A DNA stretch of 64,000 bases from Croceibacterium_B sp963811255. Its GTDB lineage: Bacteria; Pseudomonadota; Alphaproteobacteria; Sphingomonadales; Sphingomonadaceae. The position numbers and the translations under genes are program-made. Positions within the stretch are counted from its first letter, which is position 1. Each line of letters begins with the position of its first letter. The notes under the pieces were generated by a model. The model did no database searches and was not told the DNA's origin. It worked only from the letters and a program-made list of their open reading frames with translations. The DNA is taken from positions 186,001 through 250,000 of the forward strand of contig CAWEQI010000003.1 of the NCBI GenBank assembly GCA_963811255.1, read 5' to 3'. Positions 7,669 through 17,637 of this stretch are shown here, in pieces.

Positions 7669-9149
7669 CCGATCTCACCCAGCTCGGCGTCAAGGCGATC
7701 CGCGACGGGGTCGCCGGGGGCGAGTTTACCGCGCGCGAGGTGGCCGAGGCCTTCAACGCCAATGTCGCCGCGGCGGAAGCGCTTAACGCGTTCATCGTCA
7801 CGACGCCCGAGAAAGCCCTTGAAGCGGCCGACAAGGTCGATGCCGATCGCGCAGCGAGCAAACCGCTCGGGGCGATGGCCGGGGTGCCGATCGGGATGAA
7901 GGACCTGTTCGCCACCCGGGGCGTGCAAACCACCGCGGCGAGCCACATCCTCGACCGGTTCATTCCCGAATACGAGAGCACCGTTTCGCAGAACCTGTGG
8001 GATGCCGGGGCCGGGATGCTCGGCAAGCTCAACATGGACCAGTTCGCGATGGGCTCGTCGAACGAGACCTCGTACTACGGCAACGTCATCAGCCCGTGGC
8101 GCCGAAAGGACGGCGGCAACGCCCCCTTGGCGCCGGGCGGCAGCTCGGGCGGCTCTAGCACGGCGGTCTCGGCCCGCCTGTGCCCGGCGGCGACCGGCAC
8201 CGACACCGGCGGCTCCATCCGTCAGCCGGCCGCGTTCACCGGCATCTGCGGAATCAAGCCGACTTACGGCCGCTGCAGCCGCTGGGGCATCGTCGCCTTT
8301 GCCAGCAGCCTCGACCAGGCCGGGCCGATGGCCCGCAGCGTCGAGGACTGCGCGATCATGCTCGGCGCGATGGCCGGGTTCGACCCGAAGGATTCGACCA
8401 GTCTCGACCTGCCGGTGCCCGACTGGGCCGGCGCGCTCGACGCGAACCTCAAGGGGAAGCGGGTCGGTATCCCGCACGAGTACCGGATGGACGGAATGGA
8501 CCCGGAAATCGCGCGCTCGTGGGACCAGGGCGTCGAGTGGCTCAAGGACGCCGGCGCGGACGTCGTCGACATCAGCCTGCCGCACACCAAGTACGCGCTG
8601 CCCGCGTACTACATCGTCGCCCCGGCCGAAGCCTCGAGCAATCTCGCCCGTTACGACGGCGTGCGCTACGGCCTGCGCGAGCTGCCAGACCACGCCAACC
8701 TGCAGGACATGTACGCCGCCACGCGCGCCGCCGGCTTCGGCGACGAGGTCAAGCGCCGCATCTTGATCGGCACTTACGTGCTCAGCGCGGGCTTCTACGA
8801 CGCCTACTACACCCAGGCCATGAAGGTTCGCGCGCTGATCGCCCGCGACTTCGAGAAAGGCTGGGCCGAGTGCGACGTGATCCTCGCGCCCACCGCCCCG
8901 AGCGCCGCCTTCGCGCTGGGCGAGAAGAGTGACGACCCGATCGCGATGTACCTGAACGACGTGTTCGCCGTGCCCGCCAGCATGGCCGGCCTGCCGGCGA
9001 TGAGCGTGCCCGCCGGGCTCAACTCCGAGGGCCTGCCGCTCGGCCTGCAGCTGATCGGCAAGGCGTTCGACGAGCAGGGCGTGCTCGACGCCGGTCTGGC
9101 GATCGAGCAGCGCGCCGGGTTCGACGCGCGGCCGGGGCGGTGGTGGTGA
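7665..9149 (+). CDS. gatA: Asp-tRNA(Asn)/Glu-tRNA(Gln) amidotransferase subunit A
   Basis: A 494-aa amidase-signature enzyme that releases ammonia from glutamine for tRNA-dependent amidation. The Ser-cisSer-Lys triad is visible: Lys79 (IGMKDLF), Ser160 (PGGSSGGSS) and Ser184 (GTDTGGSIRQPA). Length is normal. Overlaps gatC by 4 nt. Unusually, gatB does not follow at once: a two-gene toxin-antitoxin module lies between them. Confidence 0.96.
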   Translation: MTDLTQLGVKAIRDGVAGGEFTAREVAEAFNANVAAAEALNAFIVTTPEKALEAADKVDADRAASKPLGAMAGVPIGMKDLFATRGVQTTAASHILDRFIPEYESTVSQNLWDAGAGMLGKLNMDQFAMGSSNETSYYGNVISPWRRKDGGNAPLAPGGSSGGSSTAVSARLCPAATGTDTGGSIRQPAAFTGICGIKPTYGRCSRWGIVAFASSLDQAGPMARSVEDCAIMLGAMAGFDPKDSTSLDLPVPDWAGALDANLKGKRVGIPHEYRMDGMDPEIARSWDQGVEWLKDAGADVVDISLPHTKYALPAYYIVAPAEASSNLARYDGVRYGLRELPDHANLQDMYAATRAAGFGDEVKRRILIGTYVLSAGFYDAYYTQAMKVRALIARDFEKGWAECDVILAPTAPSAAFALGEKSDDPIAMYLNDVFAVPASMAGLPAMSVPAGLNSEGLPLGLQLIGKAFDEQGVLDAGLAIEQRAGFDARPGRWW

Positions 9150-9151
9150 CG

Positions 9152-9181
9152 TTGACGGTATTACTATGTAGAGGTAATACC
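9152..9181 (+). promoter_or_regulatory. Promoter and inverted-repeat operator of the AbrB/PIN module
   Basis: A perfect 8-bp inverted repeat, GGTATTAC (9157-9164) and GTAATACC (9174-9181), separated by 9 nt. It overlaps a TTGACG -35 box (9152-9157) and, 17 nt later, a weak TAATAC -10 box (9175-9180). Transcription would start about 9187, nearly at the ATG at 9190. No Shine-Dalgarno is present, so the mRNA may be leaderless. Typical place for autorepression by an AbrB-type antitoxin. Confidence 0.65.
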
Positions 9182-9189
9182 CTCCCTCC

Positions 9190-9465
9190 ATGAAGCACGA
9201 TAGCAAATTGACGAGCAAGGGCCAGGTCACGGTGCCCAAGGACATCCGCGATGCGCTCGGGCTCAAGCCCGGGCAACGGGTACGATTCGAGCTGGACGAC
9301 GATGGCAATGCACGGATCATCAAGTTCGATGTCGAGGCGAAAAGGGCCGAATGGCTGGGGCGGCTGAAAGAGGTTCAGGAGCAATTCAAGGGCCACGATC
9401 CGTTCGACGGCAAGAGCGGCCTCGAATATCAGCGCTGGATTCGACCTGACCGGATCGAACCTTGA
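9190..9465 (+). CDS. AbrB/SpoVT-type antitoxin (VapB-like)
   Basis: A 91-aa protein whose N-terminal half is a swapped-hairpin AbrB DNA-binding domain (LTSKGQVTVPKDIRDALGLKPGQRVRF, about residues 6-33). The C-terminal half (about 45-91) would wrap the toxin. It directly precedes a PIN-domain toxin gene, giving the usual antitoxin-toxin order with a TTGA overlap. A palindrome overlapping its promoter is the likely autoregulatory site. The base composition is lower in GC than gatA and gatB, which suggests acquisition by transfer. Confidence 0.85.
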   Translation: MKHDSKLTSKGQVTVPKDIRDALGLKPGQRVRFELDDDGNARIIKFDVEAKRAEWLGRLKEVQEQFKGHDPFDGKSGLEYQRWIRPDRIEP

Positions 9466-9866
9466 TCCTCGATTCCAATATCATGATCGAAATCCTCGCG
9501 CCGAATGGCGATGAGAGGGTGAAGGCGCGCGTGGCGGATTTCCAGGTGACACACGATATCTGCATCAACGAAATCATCTTCGCCGAAATTTCGCGGCCGT
9601 TCGCAGATGCCGACGCCTTGAGCCGCATCCTGACGACCCTGGAAATCGACATTGAACGCCTCTCGCTGGATGCGTGTTTTCGGGCCGGACAAGCATTTCA
9701 GGCGTATCGAAGCGCCGGCGGCGGGCGCGAAACAATCCTCCCGGATTTTCTCATTGGGGCGCAGGCCGCCGAAAGGGGCTGGCCGCTGGTGACGAGCGAC
9801 CGTAAGGGCTTCGCCAGATACTTTCCCGAACTCGAACTCATCGATCCGCTGGAATCAGACGAATGA
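9462..9866 (+). CDS. PIN-domain toxin (VapC-like ribonuclease)
   Basis: A 134-aa PIN domain protein, predicted Mg2+-dependent endoribonuclease toxin. The four acidic residues are visible: Asp4 (LDSN), Glu42 (FAEIS), Asp95 (LPDFLIGAQA) and Asp113 (TSDRKGF). It must start at the TTG at 9462, because the first ATG (9484) lies after Asp4. The TTG overlaps the antitoxin stop (TTGA). Its own stop overlaps the gatB ATG (ATGA), so an essential gene is translationally coupled to a toxin. Known VapCs often cut tRNA or 23S rRNA; the target here is unknown. Confidence 0.85.
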   Translation: MILDSNIMIEILAPNGDERVKARVADFQVTHDICINEIIFAEISRPFADADALSRILTTLEIDIERLSLDACFRAGQAFQAYRSAGGGRETILPDFLIGAQAAERGWPLVTSDRKGFARYFPELELIDPLESDE

Positions 9867-11359
9867 GCACTTATCGCATCCACGGCGCCACCGGCGACTG
9901 GGAAGTCGTCATCGGCCTCGAGGTCCATGCGCAGGTGACCAGTCAGGCCAAGTTGTTCAGCGGCGCCAGCACAGCGTTCGGCGCCGAGCCCAATTCGCAG
10001 GTCAGCCTGGTCGATGCCGCAATGCCCGGCATGCTGCCAGTGCCGAACCGCGAGTGCATCCGCCAGGCGGTGCGCACCGGAATGGCGATCGAGGCGCGGA
10101 TCAACAAGTGGAGCCGGTTCGACCGCAAGAACTACTTCTACGCCGACCTGCCGCAGGGGTACCAGATCAGCCAGCTCTACCACCCGCTGGTCGGTGAGGG
10201 CGCGCTGACGATCGAGGCCGACGAGAAGGCCGGCATTCCCGAGGACAAGACCATCGGTATCGAGCGCATCCACGTCGAGCAGGACGCCGGCAAGCTGATG
10301 CACGACCAGCACCCGACGATGAGCTACGTCGACCTGAACCGCTCGGGCGTGGCGCTGATGGAGATCGTCAGCCGGCCCGACATGCGCTCGCCGGCCGAAG
10401 CGGGGGCCTATGTCCGCAAGCTGCGGAGCGTCCTGCGCTATGTCGGCTCGTGCGACGGCAACATGGAAGAAGGCTCGATGCGCGCCGACGTGAACGTCAG
10501 CGTGCGCAAGCCCGGCGGCGAACTGGGCACGCGGACCGAGACCAAGAACGTCAACTCCGTGCGCTTCGTGATGGCGGCAATCGAGCACGAGGCGCGGCGC
10601 CAGGTCGAAGTGCTCGAGGTCGGCGGCACGGTGGTCCAGGAAACCCGCCTGTTCGACCCCGGCACCGGCAGCACCCGTTCCATGCGCAGCAAGGAAGAAG
10701 CGCACGATTACCGCTACTTCCCCGACCCGGACCTGCTGCCGCTCGAGCTGGACGACGCTTTCCTCGAAGAATGCCGCGCCAGCCTGCCCGACCTGCCCGA
10801 CGCCAAGCGGCGGCGCTATATCGAGGACCTCGGCCTTTCCGCCTATAACGCCGGCGTCATCACCGCCGAAGTCGAGACCGCGCGCTGGTTCGAGGCGCTG
10901 CTCGCCGAAACCGCCGCCGCGCAGGGCAAACCGCAAGCCGAGGTCGCCAAGCAGGCCAGCAATTGGCTGATCAGCGAATTCTTCGGCGCGCTCAACAAGG
11001 CCGGGCATTCGCTGGAGGATTCACCGGTCAGCCACGCCGGAGCCGCCGAACTGCTGGCGCTGGTCGGCCAGGGCACGATCTCGAATACGATCGCCAAGCA
11101 GGTGCTCGAGACCATGCTCGAAACCGGCGACGGCGCGGCTGAGATCGTCGAGCGCGAGGGCCTCAAGCAGGAATCCGACAGCGGCGCGATCGAGGCCGCC
11201 GTCGACAAGGTCCTCGCCGCCAACGCCGATAAGGTCGCCGAATACAAGGCCGGCAAGCAGGCGCTGTTCGGCTTCTTCGTCGGCCAGACGATGAAGGCCA
11301 TGCAGGGCAAGGCCAACCCGCAGGTGGTCAACGAAGTGTTGCGGAGGAAGCTCGGCTGA
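9863..11359 (+). CDS. gatB: Asp-tRNA(Asn)/Glu-tRNA(Gln) amidotransferase subunit B
   Basis: A 498-aa GatB, the subunit that binds the mischarged tRNA and phosphorylates its side chain. The N-terminal kinase-like cradle begins WEVVIGLEVHAQ and continues with LFSGAS, FDRKNYFYADLPQGYQISQ, DLNRSGVALMEIVSRPD and TRTETKNVNSVRF. The C-terminal GatB/YqeY helical domain follows (about residues 345-495). Normal length. The ATG is locked into the toxin stop codon by a 4-nt overlap. Confidence 0.96.
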   Translation: MSTYRIHGATGDWEVVIGLEVHAQVTSQAKLFSGASTAFGAEPNSQVSLVDAAMPGMLPVPNRECIRQAVRTGMAIEARINKWSRFDRKNYFYADLPQGYQISQLYHPLVGEGALTIEADEKAGIPEDKTIGIERIHVEQDAGKLMHDQHPTMSYVDLNRSGVALMEIVSRPDMRSPAEAGAYVRKLRSVLRYVGSCDGNMEEGSMRADVNVSVRKPGGELGTRTETKNVNSVRFVMAAIEHEARRQVEVLEVGGTVVQETRLFDPGTGSTRSMRSKEEAHDYRYFPDPDLLPLELDDAFLEECRASLPDLPDAKRRRYIEDLGLSAYNAGVITAEVETARWFEALLAETAAAQGKPQAEVAKQASNWLISEFFGALNKAGHSLEDSPVSHAGAAELLALVGQGTISNTIAKQVLETMLETGDGAAEIVEREGLKQESDSGAIEAAVDKVLAANADKVAEYKAGKQALFGFFVGQTMKAMQGKANPQVVNEVLRRKLG

Positions 11360-11403
11360 TCGGTCTTTCCAACCGACAATAGTTCGGTAATCTCATCGGC
11401 AGG

Positions 11404-12075
11404 ATGGTGGGATTAGCACGTCTCTGTTTCGGAGCGGCGCTCATAATGCTGGTGGGCAGAACGAGCGATGTTCCGCGCACCAATGCGATTCCTTTGGAAA
11501 GCGCAACTCCCAACGCAGGCGAGTATTTCCCTCGCATTCTTTATCGGCAGCACGTGCGATGCGCTCCATTCAGGGAGCCGTTGCCTGTGCTCGGCAAATT
11601 CGAGCAACAGTGGTTTTCGGCGCAATTGGCGGCAGCAAACGAAAAGCCTCTTCTCGGCTATCAGCGCAACAAAGGGGATCTGATCCTTCGCTTCACTTGG
11701 TTGCCGTCCTTCGATCATTCGGTTGTCGTGCGCGTCGTCGCCGACCCTCGTGGTGAAGTCATTTTGCAGGCTAAGCGCTTGTCAGGCGCGGGCGGATACG
11801 ATCCAGGTAAAGTTGCCGACCAAGTCGACCGCCGCCTCAGCCGTGAAGAGTGGAGCCAGGTCGAAGCACTCATGCAAAAGACCGATCTGCTTGGACAGCC
11901 GCAGACTGGTTGTGACCTGGGATTCGACGGTTCGGAATGGATTGTGGAGGAGGCTGACGACGGCGGATACCACTTCTTGAAGCGGTGGAGCCCGCAGGAG
12001 GGGCCAGTCCGCGAGATTGGTTTGCTACTGCTTAAGCTTGCGGGGTGGCGATGGAAGGCGAACGACATCTACTGA
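11404..12075 (+). CDS. Hypothetical protein with N-terminal hydrophobic segment
   Basis: A 223-aa protein I do not recognise. The first about 20 residues are hydrophobic (LCFGAALIMLVG) and could be a signal or anchor. The rest is a mixed alpha/beta globular sequence rich in Trp, including RFTWLPSFDHSVVVRVV, GCDLGFDGSEWIVEEADDGGYHFLKRWSP and KLAGWRWKAND. Only two Cys are in the mature part. Codon use and GC are visibly lower than in gatB and the MFS gene, which hints at lateral origin. Convergent with the MFS transporter gene downstream. Confidence 0.65.
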   Translation: MVGLARLCFGAALIMLVGRTSDVPRTNAIPLESATPNAGEYFPRILYRQHVRCAPFREPLPVLGKFEQQWFSAQLAAANEKPLLGYQRNKGDLILRFTWLPSFDHSVVVRVVADPRGEVILQAKRLSGAGGYDPGKVADQVDRRLSREEWSQVEALMQKTDLLGQPQTGCDLGFDGSEWIVEEADDGGYHFLKRWSPQEGPVREIGLLLLKLAGWRWKANDIY

Positions 12076-12108
12076 CGGCGCACCAAACCGGCTGACCGCA
12101 GACGTCGT

Positions 12109-13428
12109 TTATCCGGACGCGGCCCTCACCTGCATAAGCTTCACCGGCGCGCTTTCCTTGAGCGCGTACATCGCCCCGAAGCCGATCAGCGCAATGCCCG
12201 TCAGGTACCAGGCGATCGACATAGGGCTCCCCGTCACGTGCAGGAGCCAGGTTACGACCAGCTGGGTCGAGCCGCCGAGGAAAGTGACCGGCACCGCATA
12301 GACCAGCGCGAACACCCGGGCGCGCACGATCTTGGGGATGCTCTCGCTGATCGCGGCGTAGACCGCGCCATAGGTGTAGTTCTGGGTGAACGACAGGAGC
12401 AGGTTTGCGCCGATGAAGCTCACGCCGTCGCGCTCGGTTGTGAGCCACAGGAAGCAAGGCACTATCAGAGCGCAGAACAGCAACTGCGGCCCCAGCATGG
12501 CCTGCTTGCGACCCTTGCGGTCGCTCACCGCTCCGCCGAGGAGGATGGCGATGATGCCGATGCCGTTGTTGGCGAACTCGCCGCCGAGCGAAAGCGTGGG
12601 CGACAGTTGGAGCGTGTTCTGGCCGTAGGTGGCCATGTACTGGAAGATGTAGGTGGCGATGGTCCCCGCGCCGATGATGATCAGGCCGCAAACGATCGGC
12701 CGCAGGTACGAACGGAAGCCGTCGTTGGCGACGACCGCGGTGTCCGGGTGGTGGATCGTCTCGGGCAACGAGTTGCGCACCCACAGCGCTACCGGCACGA
12801 TCGTGACGCCGAGCGCCAGCGCGATGCGCCAGCCGTAATCCGACAGTTCGGCGTTGCTCATCGCCGCGCTCAGCCCCAACCCGACCAGCGAGCCGGCAGT
12901 GGCGGCGATGTTCTGGCTCGCGCCCTGCCAGCTCATCGACCAGCCGCGCCGCAGCGGATCGGCGCCTTCCATCATGTAGATCGTCGCCGAGCCGACTTCG
13001 CCGCCGAGCGCGAAACCCTGGATCATCCGCGCGATCACCGCGATCACCGGCGCGGCGTAGCCGATCGTGGCGTAGCCGGGCGTTACCACCAGCAGGACGA
13101 TACCCAGGCCCATCAGGCTCATGCTGATCATCATCGCCGGCTTGCGCCCGACCCGGTCGGCATAGCCGCCGAGCACGTAGGCGCCGAGCGGGCGGGTGAG
13201 GAAGCCGACGAAGAACGTCGCCAGCGAACCCATCAGGCTGAGGTAGGCGTTGAGCGACGGGAAAAACGTGTTGCCGATCTGGATGGCGAAAAAGGCGAAA
13301 GTGATGAAATCGTAGAACTCGAGCCCATTGCCGAGCGTCGCCGCGAAGATCGCCTTGCGCCTTTGCTGCCGCGTCAGCGGGTGGTCGAATTCGGGCGCTT
13401 CGGGCGCGTCCTCGGCCGGAATTTCCAT
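12109..13428 (-). CDS. MFS transporter, metabolite:H+ symporter (MHS) type
   Basis: A 439-aa, 12-helix transporter of the major facilitator superfamily. Family features are GNGLEFYDFITFAFFA after the N-terminal basic stretch, the loop 2-3 motif GGYADRVGRKPAM, and the RMIQGFALGGEVGSA helix, which are characteristic of the MHS group (citrate, proline/betaine and shikimate-type symporters). Substrate unknown. Start set at the ATG at 13428, giving MEIPAEDAPEA; the frame extends upstream to 13473 without conservation. Divergent from the second MFS gene. Confidence 0.85.
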   Translation of the reverse strand: MEIPAEDAPEAPEFDHPLTRQQRRKAIFAATLGNGLEFYDFITFAFFAIQIGNTFFPSLNAYLSLMGSLATFFVGFLTRPLGAYVLGGYADRVGRKPAMMISMSLMGLGIVLLVVTPGYATIGYAAPVIAVIARMIQGFALGGEVGSATIYMMEGADPLRRGWSMSWQGASQNIAATAGSLVGLGLSAAMSNAELSDYGWRIALALGVTIVPVALWVRNSLPETIHHPDTAVVANDGFRSYLRPIVCGLIIIGAGTIATYIFQYMATYGQNTLQLSPTLSLGGEFANNGIGIIAILLGGAVSDRKGRKQAMLGPQLLFCALIVPCFLWLTTERDGVSFIGANLLLSFTQNYTYGAVYAAISESIPKIVRARVFALVYAVPVTFLGGSTQLVVTWLLHVTGSPMSIAWYLTGIALIGFGAMYALKESAPVKLMQVRAASG

Positions 13429-13634
13429 CAGCAAGAGTCCCCCAGACCCGTCGTGATTCGCCCTGCATCGCATGGCTGCGGCAAATCACCTAGGCCCTTG
13501 GCTCCTTCGCCGAGGATCGCCCGAGCGCGGCACAGGCCGCTTTGCAGCGCACGCTCGCGCTGTTACCGCGCCGCGATGCCTCCGCTCTCCGCAAGCTTTC
13601 CTCGTGCATCGGTCGACGCTCGGAGGGGAGGGCG

Positions 13635-14912
13635 ATGAGAGGCTGGCTCGCCGGCACCTTCCGCTCGCTCAAGACCTACAACTATCGCCTGTGGGCCGGC
13701 GGATCGCTGGTCTCCAACATCGGCAGCTGGATGCAGCGCATCGCCCAGGACTGGCTGGTGCTGACGGAGTTGACCGACCACAAGGCTTCGGCCGTGGGCA
13801 TAACCACTGCGCTGCAGTTCGCACCGCAGCTCCTTTTGCTGCCGTGGACCGGGCTCGCCGCCGACCGGTTCGACCAGCGCAAGCTGCTGCTCGCGACGCA
13901 AGGAGCGATGGCGCTCCTCGCCACCGCGCTCGGCGTGCTCACCGTCGCCGGCGTGGTGACGCTGTGGGAAGTCTACCTGTTCGCCTTCACTTTCGGCTGT
14001 GCCGCGGCGTTCGACGCACCGGTGCGGCAGGCGTTCGTCGGGCAACTGGTGGAGGAGACGAACCTCGCCAACGCGGTGGCGCTCAATTCGACCACTTTCA
14101 ATGGCGCGCGGATGATCGGCCCGGCGGTCGCGGGCTTCCTGATTGCCTCCGTCGGCACCGGTTGGGCGTTCCTGGTCAACGGCCTCAGCTTCGTCGCCGT
14201 GCTCGCCTCGCTGCTGTTCCTGCGGCAGAGCGAGCTGTTCCCGCACGAGCGCGCCGGCCGCGCCCGCGGCGGCTACCATGAAGGGTTCCGCTACGTCTGG
14301 AGCCGGCCCGACCTGAGGGCGATCTGCCTGATGCTGTTCCTGATCGGCACGCTGGGGATGAACTTTGCCATCTGGACCTCGGCGATGGCGGTCAAGGTGT
14401 TCCACACCGACGCTCACGGCTATGGTATCCTCAGCTCGATGATGGCGGTCGGCACGGTCGGCGGCGCCCTGCTTGCCGCCGGGCGCGAGCAGCCGAAGTT
14501 CGCCCATCTGCTGTCCGGCACCGCGGTGTTCGGCCTCGGCTGCCTGTTCGCCGCCTTGGCGCCGGGATACTGGCTGTTCGGCGCCGCGCTGGCGCTGATC
14601 GGCATCGCCGTGCTGACCTTTCTCAACTCTAGCAACGCGCTGATGCAGCTGACCACCCCGCCGCCCTTGCGCGGGCGGGTGATGGCAATCCGCATGGCGA
14701 TCGCGCTCGGCGGGACGCCGCTGGGGGCGCCGATCGTCGGCTGGGTGGCCGACCAGTGGGGACCGCGTGTTTCGCTCGGTATCGGCGCATTCGGCGGCTT
14801 CGCGGCGGCGGCGATCGCCGGGGCCTACATGCTGCGCCACCGCGAGCCGTTGAGCCCGGGCGAGGCGGCGGTGGTCCGGGGCGACCTGGTCGATCGCGGC
14901 GGCAGGCGCTGA
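13635..14912 (+). CDS. MFS transporter (EntS/DUF894-like exporter)
   Basis: A 425-aa MFS protein of the drug/siderophore exporter type. It opens with YRLWAGGSLVSNIGSWMQRIAQDWLV, a hallmark of the EntS-like family, and has the loop GLAADRFDQRKLLL between helices 2 and 3. The start at 13635 (MRGWLAG) has a good purine-rich GGAGGGGAGGG ribosome binding site; the longer frame from 13542 is Arg/Ser-rich and not credible. Substrate not predictable. Stands alone between divergent MFS and clpB. Confidence 0.88.
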   Translation: MRGWLAGTFRSLKTYNYRLWAGGSLVSNIGSWMQRIAQDWLVLTELTDHKASAVGITTALQFAPQLLLLPWTGLAADRFDQRKLLLATQGAMALLATALGVLTVAGVVTLWEVYLFAFTFGCAAAFDAPVRQAFVGQLVEETNLANAVALNSTTFNGARMIGPAVAGFLIASVGTGWAFLVNGLSFVAVLASLLFLRQSELFPHERAGRARGGYHEGFRYVWSRPDLRAICLMLFLIGTLGMNFAIWTSAMAVKVFHTDAHGYGILSSMMAVGTVGGALLAAGREQPKFAHLLSGTAVFGLGCLFAALAPGYWLFGAALALIGIAVLTFLNSSNALMQLTTPPPLRGRVMAIRMAIALGGTPLGAPIVGWVADQWGPRVSLGIGAFGGFAAAAIAGAYMLRHREPLSPGEAAVVRGDLVDRGGRR

Positions 14913-14985
14913 TCGGGGCTGGAACTCCTCCGGCAGATTACCCATTTCCGCCACCGTCACGGCGACCGAAAAGAACCGCTCAGCC

Positions 14986-15013
14986 CTTGTGTTGCAATTT
15001 AGCAACACTATCT
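14986..15013 (+). promoter_or_regulatory. RpoH (sigma-32) type promoter of clpB with embedded inverted repeat
   Basis: CTTG (14986-14989), a 17-nt spacer and ACTATCT (15007-15013) fit the alphaproteobacterial heat-shock promoter pattern CTTG-N17-CYTATVT with one mismatch. Within it, GTGTTGC (14989-14995) and GCAACAC (15002-15008) form a perfect inverted repeat with 6 nt between, spanning the spacer. Transcription would start about 15020, leaving a leader of about 25 nt before clpB. Confidence 0.75.
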
Positions 15014-15042
15014 GGGCGCGGGAAAGGAAACAGGGGCATTTC

Positions 15043-17622
<2,580 letters not shown>

Positions 17623-17637
17623 ACCCTTAGCACGCGC

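Noticed and set aside
6378..9323. A 981-codon open frame on the minus strand across rpsU, FKBP, gatC and gatA
   Set aside because: It is antisense to four well recognised genes, is His/Arg/Gly-rich without domains, and results from codon-position GC bias.
12238..13638. A 466-codon plus-strand frame opposite the MHS transporter
   Set aside because: Low-complexity His/Arg/Asp composition, antisense to a clear transporter.
14936..15042. CIRCE element before clpB
   Set aside because: The inverted repeat differs from TTAGCACTC-N9-GAGTGCTAA in sequence and spacing.
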